A stretch of 10,823 bases of DNA, taken from NCBI GenBank assembly GCA_021823085.1, contig JAKAPG010000033.1, positions 1-10,823 on the forward strand, in the 5' to 3' direction. Each line of letters opens with the position of its first letter. The first letter of the stretch is position 1. Origin of the DNA: Thermoplasmata archaeon (GTDB taxonomy: Archaea; Thermoplasmatota; Thermoplasmata; Lutacidiplasmatales; UBA184). The position numbers were made by a program, and so were the translations under genes. Shown piece after piece: positions 1 through 5,852 of this stretch. Below the pieces are notes generated by a model. The model was not told the origin of the DNA and made no database searches. It saw nothing but the letters and a program-made list of their open reading frames with translations.

Positions 1-144
1 GATGCCCTCCTCGTCCTGTCGATCTGGGAAGGTCGCCCTCCGCCCGAGGTCGGGTACATCACCCAACGCCCTCCCGTCGTGCCTACTCCGCTCGGGCTGC
101 TCGCTACACTCGAGCCAGCCCTTCCGAGTTCGGAGCCGCCGTGA
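1..144 (+). CDS. C-terminal tail of HcnB/SoxA-like amino-acid dehydrogenase alpha subunit (partial)
   Basis: Only the last 47 residues are in the window; the gene enters from the left edge in frame 1 and stops with TGA at 142-144. The tail contains GRPPPEVG, then QRPPVVPTPLGLLATL. From memory this resembles the end of FAD/NAD(P)-binding alpha subunits with a BFD-like [2Fe-2S] domain (HcnB, opine oxidase A, SoxA-like), which typically end GRPPAEVG...RPPVRPVPLAALA. Third codon positions are almost all G or C, as expected for coding sequence here. The stop overlaps the GTG start of the next gene (GTGA, 141-144), which suggests translational coupling, and that next gene encodes the matching beta-type subunit. 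The match is by pattern over a short tail, so the alpha-subunit identity is an inference strengthened by context. All cofactor-binding regions lie outside the window. Confidence 0.7.
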   Translation, partial: DALLVLSIWEGRPPPEVGYITQRPPVVPTPLGLLATLEPALPSSEPP

Positions 145-1307
145 GCGCCCCGTCCCGTTCCGAGTACCGGGTGGTGATCGTGGGGGCGGGGGTGATCGGC
201 CTGTACACCGCGTACCATCTGGCCCGCTCGGGCGCCGGACCCATCCTCGTCGTGGATCGAGGGTTCCTCTCCTCCGGCGCCTCGGGCCGCAACGGGGGAG
301 GGGTGCGCCAGCAATGGGAGACCCGCTCGACCATCCGCCTGACCCGCGAATCGGTGGACGCCTACCGCCACTTTGCCCGCGACTTCGGCGTCAACCCCTG
401 GTTCCGCCAGTCGGGGTACATCTTCCTCGCCGAGGACGGGGCCGAGCTCGAGCGCCTTCGCCGCGTCCACGATTTGGTCCGTAGCGAGGGGCTGCCCTCG
501 CAGATCCTCGACAGCGCCGGAATCGCGCGCCTCGTCCCCGGAATCGCCGCGGACGTTGCCGTGGGCGGAACGTACCTCGCCACCGACGGCACGCTCTACC
601 CGTTCCCGGTGGTCTGGGGCCTGTACGAGGCGGTCCGGAACTTGGGCGTCGAAGTTCTCCTCGGAACGGAGGCGCTCGGCGTGCGCACGACCGCCGGGCG
701 TCTGCGGAGCGTCACCACCTCGCGCGGGACGGTTTCGACCTCGACGTGCGTGAACGCCGCCGGTGGCTGGTCGCGGGAGTTCTCCGAACGTGCCGGTCTC
801 ACGGCCCCCAACGCTCCCACCCGGCATGAGATCCTCGCTACGGAACCGCTGAAACCGTTCCTCGATCCGATGGTCGTGCGCGCTCGCGACGGCCTCTACT
901 TCAGCCAGACGATGCGCGGCGAAATCGTGGGAGGGGTCTCCCCCTCGGCGCATGCCCCCCCAACCTTGGCGATGTCGAGCAGTTTGGCGTTCCTCGCGCG
1001 CATGGCCGGGATCCTCGTGCGGATCCTCCCGTCGCTCGCGAGCGTCGGGGTCCTTCGCGCTTGGTCCGGGCTCTACGACGACACTCCGGACGGTCTCCCA
1101 GTGCTCGGGGAGGACCCTCGTCTGCGGGGATTCGTACACGCGAACGGCTTCGGCGGGCATGGAATGATGCTCGCGCCGTCCTCGACCGCCCGGGTCGCGC
1201 GGATGATCCTCGAGGAACGCGTCGACTTGGACCCGGCGGAGTTCGGGCCCCAACGGTTCGATGGCCGTCGGGTGCCGCACGCAGCCGAGGCGCTCCAGCT
1301 CGGCTAG
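141..1307 (+). CDS. FAD-dependent amino-acid oxidase/dehydrogenase, beta subunit (DAO family, HcnC/SoxB-like)
   Basis: A 388-residue flavoprotein of the D-amino-acid oxidase (DAO) fold. The N-terminus carries the dinucleotide-binding glycine motif (VVIVGAGVIG, residues 11-20), followed by an acidic strand end. The FAD-binding signature SGASGRNGGGVRQQW (45-59) is typical of sarcosine oxidase beta, HcnC and proline dehydrogenase beta chains. Near the C-terminus, LRAWSGLYDDTPDGLPVLG and ANGFGGHGMMLAP are the family's second FAD/substrate signature. Members oxidise the C-N bond of sarcosine, proline, opines or glycine and pass electrons to a partner subunit. The substrate cannot be read from the sequence. 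The GTG start at 141 overlaps the stop of the upstream gene, whose tail looks like the alpha subunit, so a cytoplasmic or membrane-peripheral heteromeric complex is likely. The protein is full length for the family with no visible damage. Confidence 0.9.
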   Translation: MSAPSRSEYRVVIVGAGVIGLYTAYHLARSGAGPILVVDRGFLSSGASGRNGGGVRQQWETRSTIRLTRESVDAYRHFARDFGVNPWFRQSGYIFLAEDGAELERLRRVHDLVRSEGLPSQILDSAGIARLVPGIAADVAVGGTYLATDGTLYPFPVVWGLYEAVRNLGVEVLLGTEALGVRTTAGRLRSVTTSRGTVSTSTCVNAAGGWSREFSERAGLTAPNAPTRHEILATEPLKPFLDPMVVRARDGLYFSQTMRGEIVGGVSPSAHAPPTLAMSSSLAFLARMAGILVRILPSLASVGVLRAWSGLYDDTPDGLPVLGEDPRLRGFVHANGFGGHGMMLAPSSTARVARMILEERVDLDPAEFGPQRFDGRRVPHAAEALQLG

Positions 1308-1315
1308 GGCTCGGC

Positions 1316-1337
1316 GGCGGACTCATAAGCGTCCGCC
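1316..1337 (+). other. Intergenic hairpin between oxidoreductase and kinase-like gene
   Basis: GGCGGAC (1316-1322) and GTCCGCC (1331-1337) form a perfect 7-bp inverted repeat with an 8-nt loop. It lies 8 nt after the oxidoreductase stop and 15 nt before the GTG at 1353. It could be an RNA hairpin that affects processing or downstream start access. There is no U-tract, so it is not a classic terminator, and in GC-rich DNA a 7-bp stem can arise by chance. Confidence 0.3.
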
Positions 1338-1352
1338 CCGCTGGGCACGAAC

Positions 1353-2681
1353 GTGATCGGCCAGTTCCCGTGGGATCCGTTCCCCGAGAACGTCCCTCTC
1401 CCGAAAGGTCCCGATCCGCTCCAGATCCACGCCTACCGCTCGGCCGTGAGCGCGGCGGACGCCTACCGTGGGGTCCGCGAAGCTCTCCGCTTCGAGCACG
1501 ACCTGCTGCGGATTGGCAACCGCTTCGTTCCGCTCGGCCGCTACCGTGAGGCCGCATTCGTCGCCGTCGGCGAAGCCGCCGGATCGATGGCCCAGGGAGC
1601 CCTGGACGGGCTGGGGGAGTTCGTCACCGCCGGGTTCCTCGCCGGGCCCTCCGCGTCGCTGCACCGCGTACCGTTCCCGAAGGTCGAAATCCCCCTCGGG
1701 CCCCCCGGGACGCCGCGAGCCGAGGAAGTCGTACGGTCGCTGGCCGAGATTGCCGAATCGATGGCGAACGATCAGCTCCTGCTCCTCCTCGTGTCTCCGG
1801 GGGCGCTCCGCGCGCTCGCCCTCCCGCCGACGGGAATGTCCGCCGAGGAGATGCGCGGGCTCTGGGAGACACTCGCGGAACAGGGCGCCACGGGGCGAGA
1901 GCTCGAGCGTACGGTCCGCGTGCTGGCGAACGGGGGGGTCGGCGGCGGGATCGGAGAGCTCGTTCCGGCCGCGGATATCGCGACGTTCGTGGTGGATCGC
2001 GGAGACGGAGCGCGGCTCCTGGGGGGAGGGCCGGTGCATCCGGTGGATCCTTCCGAGCGCGCGGAGGTCCGAGCCCTGCTCGAACGAACCGGGCAGTTCG
2101 CACGATTACCCGACCCGGTCCGGGGGCGATTGTCGCCGCCGTCCGGCCCGGTGGTCCGCTCGGGTCCCGTCCATCGCCCGGTCTACGTCGCGCGCCCGTC
2201 CGACGCGATCTCCGGCGCGGGGGACGCCCTCTTCGATCGAAAGTGGCGGATTCGCCTCGGGATGCTCGAACTCGCCGGGGGCCCCGAGTCCGCGGCCGAG
2301 CGGTTCGTCGCGCGTGTCGAGGAGGTCCTGGCCCGCGAGCCAGCTCCCTCCCGCGATCAGAGCCGGGGCATCGCAATCCCGGCGATGACGACTCTCGGTC
2401 AGCCGGAGGGGATCGACGAAGGGCCGGCGATCGGGCGGTTCCTGCAGCACGCCGAGCAGCAGATCCGGCGGCGCGAGTTGAGCGTCGGAATCTTCCGAAC
2501 GGCCGGAGCGCTCGGGCCCTCCGGGTTCCCCGCGGGAGCCGTGATCGGCCGGCCCGGAAATCCGGACTTCTCCCGGCACGCCGGTCGTGCCCGGGCAGTC
2601 CCGATGGAGGCGGGGATCACCGACGTCGGTGAGCTTGTCCTCGCGCTCTTCCCGGCCGAAGAGGACGGGGCGGTCAAGTAG
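1353..2681 (+). CDS. Glycerate 2-kinase-fold protein (DUF4147/MOFRL-like) with degenerate active site
   Basis: 442 residues, the usual length of type-I glycerate 2-kinases (GckA/TtuD family, which phosphorylate glycerate with ATP). The whole domain order can be followed: an N-terminal ALRFEHDLLRIG block (44-55), a GxxxA block (73-77), the LLLLLVSPGALRALALP strand-loop (143-158), the GMSAEEMRGL helix (161-170), VDRGDGARLLGGGPVHP (214-230) and a C-terminal MOFRL-like part ending AGITDVGELVLAL (419-431). The catalytic signatures are altered. Family GAGKA reads AVGEAAG, so the conserved Lys is Glu74. The SGGGSAL loop is SPGALRA. The Lys/Arg-rich VRKHLS..KGG loop is VRVLANGGVGGG. The GGRNQE motif is EGPAIGR. 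The gene sits 45 nt behind the FAD oxidoreductase on the same strand. The frame is open throughout, so this looks like a maintained, repurposed or non-catalytic paralogue rather than a pseudogene. Family assignment is by motif pattern only. Confidence 0.7.
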   Translation: MIGQFPWDPFPENVPLPKGPDPLQIHAYRSAVSAADAYRGVREALRFEHDLLRIGNRFVPLGRYREAAFVAVGEAAGSMAQGALDGLGEFVTAGFLAGPSASLHRVPFPKVEIPLGPPGTPRAEEVVRSLAEIAESMANDQLLLLLVSPGALRALALPPTGMSAEEMRGLWETLAEQGATGRELERTVRVLANGGVGGGIGELVPAADIATFVVDRGDGARLLGGGPVHPVDPSERAEVRALLERTGQFARLPDPVRGRLSPPSGPVVRSGPVHRPVYVARPSDAISGAGDALFDRKWRIRLGMLELAGGPESAAERFVARVEEVLAREPAPSRDQSRGIAIPAMTTLGQPEGIDEGPAIGRFLQHAEQQIRRRELSVGIFRTAGALGPSGFPAGAVIGRPGNPDFSRHAGRARAVPMEAGITDVGELVLALFPAEEDGAVK

Positions 2682-2693
2682 GCCCTCCCAGCC

Positions 2694-3332
2694 CTACGCA
2701 GCGTGGGACGGTTGGGACTCGAAGTGTCGCTTGAGGGTCATGTACTCGTCGAACGAGATCTCGCGTCGCGCGCGGATGATCCCGGCCTGACGGAGCGACT
2801 CGATCCGGTACTGTCGGATGAGATCGTCGACGCTGCGCACGCTTGGGGGCGGCCGCTCGACCCGGCCCGGAGGACTCGTCGGAGGAGGCGGTGGCTTCAC
2901 CGCCGCCGGGGCGGGAGCCCCCGTTGCCAGGTGAGCGCTCAATCGCTCGAACTCCGCGGGCGTGAGCTCCCCTTCCTCTCGCAGGAGCTCGAGAAGCTCG
3001 GGCTGTCGTGGGCGGTACGTCTCGATCAGCTCGTCGATCGAGCGGTCCGGTCGAGGTTCACCGAGCGCAAGGGTGGCCGAAGCACGTCGGAGGCGTTCGA
3101 ACGCATCGCGGATTGCCTCCGCGGGAGGTCCCTCCATCCCCTCATCGAACTCAACGCGCTCGGCGAGGCGGACCGTCCCTTCGCCGGCGGTGCGGCCCCG
3201 GCTCAGCGGCCGCTCAATCGTGATCTCGATCTCGCGGCGACGGGGCGCCATGGCGAGGCGCTGGAGGTCGTGGTCCGCAAAAAGGTACGCTCGCGGCGGG
3301 ACGGAGACTCGGTCCGACAGAGATAACTCCAA
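2694..3332 (-). CDS. Unrecognised protein with two SHOCT-like repeats
   Basis: A 212-residue soluble protein that I do not recognise. Residues 30-62 alternate beta-like hydrophobic and charged residues (REIEITIERP), followed by a basic amphipathic helix (72-89). Then come two related 38-residue units, at 98-135 (starting SIDELIETYR) and 167-204 (starting SVDDLIRQYR), joined by a Pro-rich linker (139-165). The units align without gaps with 11 identities. Each ends in the short 'E-[LI]-[TS]-x3-[FY]...L' helix-turn-helix pattern typical of SHOCT-type oligomerisation modules. No signal peptide or membrane segment is visible. The longest start is TTG at 3332; ATG at 3251 (MAPRRREIE) is an equally reasonable start and would remove 27 residues. 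The gene converges on the kinase-like gene with 12 nt between stops and diverges from the HxlR gene, sharing an AT-rich promoter region. Confidence 0.7.
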   Translation of the reverse strand: MELSLSDRVSVPPRAYLFADHDLQRLAMAPRRREIEITIERPLSRGRTAGEGTVRLAERVEFDEGMEGPPAEAIRDAFERLRRASATLALGEPRPDRSIDELIETYRPRQPELLELLREEGELTPAEFERLSAHLATGAPAPAAVKPPPPPTSPPGRVERPPPSVRSVDDLIRQYRIESLRQAGIIRARREISFDEYMTLKRHFESQPSHAA

Positions 3333-3354
3333 GGAATGCGATTGCCGTTAGAAA

Positions 3355-3375
3355 GTAACTACCATACGGTAACTA
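3355..3375. promoter_or_regulatory. Candidate operator: GTAACTA direct repeats around TACC-N4-GGTA palindrome
   Basis: GTAACTA occurs at 3355-3361 and again at 3369-3375, a 14-bp period. The stretch between them forms a palindrome, TACC-ATAC-GGTA, at 3360-3371. A further GGTAAC lies at 3403-3408, over the start of the HxlR gene. The cluster sits in the AT-rich divergent region and abuts the presumed TATA element, so a bound dimer would block transcription. Binding by the adjacent HxlR protein is an inference based on position. Confidence 0.45.
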
Positions 3376-3379
3376 TAAG
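3373..3379 (+). promoter_or_regulatory. TATA-like element for the HxlR gene
   Basis: CTATAAG lies in an otherwise GC-rich region, 25 bp upstream of the alternative TTG start (3401) and 37 bp upstream of the ATG (3413). It overlaps the second GTAACTA repeat. The reverse complement, CTTATAG, could serve the divergent gene. Confidence 0.5.
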
Positions 3380-3412
3380 AACCCATCCCGTACTGCTGGC
3401 TTGGTAACACTC

Positions 3413-3892
3413 ATGGAGCGCGCACGAAATCGCGGTCCCATCCCCGAGGAACCGCGCGAAGGCGAGACCTGTGACAGCCAGGGCCGGAACCTGTGCCCGG
3501 TGTTGGCGGCGGTCGGGGTGATCGGCACCGAGTGGCGGCTTGCCATCATCCACCGTCTTCTGGACGGACCGCAGCGGTTCAGTGAGGTCCTGAAGTCCAA
3601 TCCCCGACTCAACGCCAAGACCTTGAGCGCGACGCTCAAGTTTCTCGAGAGCCAGGGCGTCGTGCAGCGGCACGTCATCAGCACCCGGCCGTTCTCGGTC
3701 ACCTATTCTCTCACCGAGATGGGGCTTAGCCTCGCTCCGGCTTCCCGCGAGTTGCGGATCTGGGGCGAACGCTGGCTCGTGCCTCGGACGACGGGACGGG
3801 CGAACAACACGACGGCCCGCCGCACCCCGGTTATCGAGGGAGAACTGCCCCGCATCGCCGTCTCCGACAACCCGGCGCACCGGTCCCACTGA
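3413..3892 (+). CDS. HxlR-family winged-helix transcriptional regulator
   Basis: A dimeric DNA-binding regulator of the HxlR/MarR-like class. The core follows the family order: Cys-Pro at the N-terminal end of the first helix (NLCPVLAAVGVIGTEWRL), RFSEVLKSNPRLNAKTLSATLKFLESQGVV as the recognition region, then a wing (VTYSLTEMG) and the closing LAPASRELRIWGERW helix. Two cysteines lie eight residues apart (C20 and C28 from the ATG). C28 is at the position conserved in redox- or aldehyde-sensing HxlR proteins such as YodB and HypR. The tail after residue 125 is Arg/Thr-rich and probably disordered. ATG at 3413 is chosen; TTG at 3401 is better spaced for a leaderless transcript from the TATA-like element and would add four residues. 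The upstream repeats suggest autoregulation. The target genes are not evident, though the divergent SHOCT-like gene is the nearest candidate. Confidence 0.9.
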   Translation: MERARNRGPIPEEPREGETCDSQGRNLCPVLAAVGVIGTEWRLAIIHRLLDGPQRFSEVLKSNPRLNAKTLSATLKFLESQGVVQRHVISTRPFSVTYSLTEMGLSLAPASRELRIWGERWLVPRTTGRANNTTARRTPVIEGELPRIAVSDNPAHRSH

Positions 3893-3896
3893 GTGG

Positions 3897-3918
3897 AACG
3901 CTCCCCGAGAGGGGCGTT
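3897..3918 (+). other. Hairpin just after HxlR gene
   Basis: AACGC-T-CCC pairs with GGG-GCGTT, an 8-bp stem with one bulged T and a short loop around GAGA. It starts 5 nt after the HxlR stop. It could define the 3' end or stabilise the transcript. No T-tract follows, so archaeal termination here is not demonstrated. Confidence 0.35.
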
Positions 3919-3982
3919 GCAGCACCTCCCGCTCGGCGGTTGAAATACCCGACTCGACCATCGTTCGTCCGCAAACCACCCC

Positions 3983-4045
3983 GAAGGGTCGCGCAACATC
4001 GCCGCGAGGGGACGGCACCGGTCCCGGGCGTGCGCGCGACCCTTC
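3983..4045. repeat. Perfect 12-bp inverted repeat with nested hairpin in convergent intergenic region
   Basis: GAAGGGTCGCGC (3983-3994) and its exact reverse complement (4034-4045) are separated by 39 nt. The right arm overlaps the stop codon of the glycosylase gene. Inside the loop GGGAC (4009-4013) pairs with GTCCC (4021-4025). The element lies between the converging HxlR and AlkA genes. It could form a shared 3'-end structure on either transcript, or be a protein-binding site. Confidence 0.5.
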
Positions 4046-4958
4046 AACCCCGCTTCTTCTTCGGGAGGCGATCGCGAACGAGCTGGCGCCAGAGGTACAG
4101 CGTCGCATAACTCCCCCATCCCGGATAGTGCTCGTCGGCCCACGCGCGAGCGGACTCCTCCGGGGCGTGGCGGGGTAGGACCCCGTATTGAGCGAGGGCG
4201 AGCCGCAGGCCCAAGTCTCCGGCGACGAACAGGTCCGTGCGGCCGATACCGCGCAGGAGCGCGTTCTCGGCGGTCCACCGGCCGATTCCGGGCTCGGCGT
4301 CGAGCCGCTCGATCGCCTCGTCCCGATCCATCGCTCGGAACGCCTCCGTAGCGAAACGCCCAGCGATCTCGCCTTTCGCGAGCTCGACGAGCGCGGTCGA
4401 CTTGGCCCGACTGAGCCCGAGTCCTCGAAGTCCGGACGACCCGAGCTTGAGGAGGGCGCGCGGCGCCGGCGCGTGAGGGAGCCGGATCCCGTCGACGGGC
4501 AAGTAGGCGTGCGCCGCGGCCAGGGTTCGGCGCCACAGAGTGTCCGCCGCCAAGACGGAGAGCTGTTGGCCGATGATCGCGTGGACCAAAGACTCGTAGA
4601 GCGACGGATCTCGCGGAAGGCGAAGGCCTCGGAAGGTTCGGTCGGTTCCTCGGAGCACCGGCTCCCGACGGACCAGGCGATAGAACGCAGGAAGGTCGTG
4701 CTCGAGGCTGAACAACTCTCGGACCGCGTGCCGGGCCTCGGTCCGGCTCGCTCCTCGGGCGTCGATCCACCAGCGCCTCCCGTCGACCGACACACCGAGC
4801 GCCCACGGTCGGTCCGCCGGACCCCACGCTCGCCAGAGGGTTCGCCGGTCCGCGGACCAGACCATCGAGCGGGTCACGTACTCGAGTTCGTCGTCGGCCC
4901 GAGGGAACCGGGTCGACGGCGGGGGCCGCACGGAGGCGCGCGTGCGGTCGCCCTTCAC
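4044..4958 (-). CDS. AlkA-type HhH-GPD DNA-3-methyladenine glycosylase
   Basis: A base-excision repair enzyme that removes alkylated purines from DNA. After a divergent N-terminal domain (1-110) typical of AlkA relatives comes the HhH-GPD core. It includes the SLYESLVHAIIGQQLSV helix (119-135), the hairpin LDAEPGIGRWTAENALLRG (219-237) and the catalytic Asp of AGDLGLR (Asp248). The C-terminal YPGWGSYATLYLWR (278-291) matches the end of AlkA proteins (P.RS.A..YLW). There is no Cys cluster for a 4Fe-4S site, which separates it from Nth/MutY types. At 304 residues it is complete. The GTG at 4958 is supported by a TATA-like CTTATC (4988-4983) about 27 nt upstream, which implies a leaderless mRNA. 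The gene diverges from the SufR-like regulator across 107 nt. The basic KKKRG tail is unremarkable. Confidence 0.9.
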   Translation of the reverse strand: MKGDRTRASVRPPPSTRFPRADDELEYVTRSMVWSADRRTLWRAWGPADRPWALGVSVDGRRWWIDARGASRTEARHAVRELFSLEHDLPAFYRLVRREPVLRGTDRTFRGLRLPRDPSLYESLVHAIIGQQLSVLAADTLWRRTLAAAHAYLPVDGIRLPHAPAPRALLKLGSSGLRGLGLSRAKSTALVELAKGEIAGRFATEAFRAMDRDEAIERLDAEPGIGRWTAENALLRGIGRTDLFVAGDLGLRLALAQYGVLPRHAPEESARAWADEHYPGWGSYATLYLWRQLVRDRLPKKKRG

Positions 4959-4982
4959 GCGCGCGGGGAAGTCGGAACGCGC

Positions 4983-4988
4983 GATAAG
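4983..4988 (-). promoter_or_regulatory. TATA-like element for the AlkA gene
   Basis: Read on the minus strand, CTTATC is centred about 27 nt upstream of the GTG at 4958. That spacing puts transcription initiation at or near the start codon. The match to a TATA consensus is partial. Confidence 0.4.
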
Positions 4989-5034
4989 GCTGTTCGAACC
5001 GGGGAGGTGTTTTTCATGTTTGTTAAGGAAATGA

Positions 5035-5042
5035 TATATAAA
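5035..5042 (+). promoter_or_regulatory. Strong archaeal TATA box for the SufR-like gene
   Basis: TATATAAA in the AT-rich stretch 5022-5044 is centred 27-28 nt upstream of ATG 5066, so the mRNA should be leaderless. The flank GGAAATGA just upstream is purine-rich and could act as the BRE. This is the best core promoter in the window. Confidence 0.75.
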
Positions 5043-5065
5043 TTGGGTCGGGCCTCCGGGGTGCG

Positions 5066-5722
5066 ATGGGCCCGGACGACGAGTCGACCCACGGCTTTGC
5101 GGGCGCGAAGCGCACGATCCTGCTTCGACTCAAACACTCCGGCTCGACGAGCCTAGCCGATATTGCCCAAACGGCCGGGATCAGCAAGGTGGCGGCCCTC
5201 GGGCATCTGCAGCAGTTGGAGTCGCAAGGCTGGGTCGAGCGATCGTTCCGTCGCGGTGCGGTCGGGCGGCCCCCGGTCTGCTTCCGGCTCTCAGCCCGAT
5301 CGACCCAGCTGTTCCCTCAGAGCTACGCCGAGATGTCCCGCGTCGCCCTCGATTTCATCGAGCGCCGGCTCGGTCGACCGGCCGTCATCGAGCTCCTCCA
5401 GGAGCGCGCGCACGACGTGGCGGACCGGAACCGGATGCAGATCGACGCCGACCGGCTGTCGGAGCGGGTCGAGCACCTCGCGGGAGTGCGCTCCGAGGGC
5501 GGCTACATGGCCGAGGTCGGGATCCGTCGGCAGGGCGCGATCGAGTTGCAGGAGCACAACTGCCCGATCCTTGCCATCGTAGGGCGCTACCCGGAAGCGT
5601 GCGACATCGAACGGCGGATGTTTGAGAGCGTGCTCCGCGCCAGGGTGGGGGTCAGCCACCGCGTGGTCGCCGGCGATGCGGTCTGCCGCTTTTGGATCCG
5701 GGAACGGGAGGCGCGCCGGTGA
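5066..5722 (+). CDS. SufR-like winged-helix regulator with incomplete Fe-S cysteine set
   Basis: A 218-residue regulator of the SufR/DeoR-ArsR type, which senses Fe-S status. An N-terminal winged helix (about 14-75) includes TSLADIAQTAGISKVAALGHLQQLESQGWV and a wing with GAVGRPPVCFRL. It is followed by the family sequence QLFPQSYAEM and a helical sensor domain. The C-terminal cluster region keeps C166-x12-C179 and a final C207 in VAGDAVCRFWI. SufR proteins normally carry a fourth Cys about 14 residues after the second; here that position is Arg193. Glu163 or His164 (QEHNC) or a second subunit could supply the missing ligand. ATG 5066 is fixed by the TATA box at 5035-5042. No suf genes lie in the window, and the next gene downstream is a decayed methyltransferase, so the regulon cannot be inferred locally. 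Confidence 0.8.
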   Translation: MGPDDESTHGFAGAKRTILLRLKHSGSTSLADIAQTAGISKVAALGHLQQLESQGWVERSFRRGAVGRPPVCFRLSARSTQLFPQSYAEMSRVALDFIERRLGRPAVIELLQERAHDVADRNRMQIDADRLSERVEHLAGVRSEGGYMAEVGIRRQGAIELQEHNCPILAIVGRYPEACDIERRMFESVLRARVGVSHRVVAGDAVCRFWIREREARR

Positions 5723-5852
5723 CTCGCGGCTGTCGCGGGCATGAGTCCGAGGGAGCCTATCGGGTCCTGCCCCACTATCGATCCCGCACGAGCGGTGGGA
5801 GCGTGGCGAACTCGGCAACCTGAAGGCGGTCGGGGCCTCGCGTCGCGCGACC

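Noticed and set aside
2..484. A plus-strand frame starting at ATG 2
   Set aside because: It is Arg/Pro-rich and overlaps the FAD oxidoreductase N-terminus in another frame. Frame 1 carries the credible upstream tail that ends in the GTGA overlap.
2703..3326. A 207-codon plus-strand frame opposite the SHOCT-like gene
   Set aside because: Its translation shows no domain pattern, whereas the minus-strand frame has an internal duplicated motif and divergent promoter context.
3359..4795. A 478-codon open frame on the minus strand
   Set aside because: It crosses the HxlR gene in antisense and lies out of frame over the AlkA gene, both of which have clear domain motifs. The translation is low-complexity Arg/Ser-rich, as expected for a shadow frame in GC-rich DNA.
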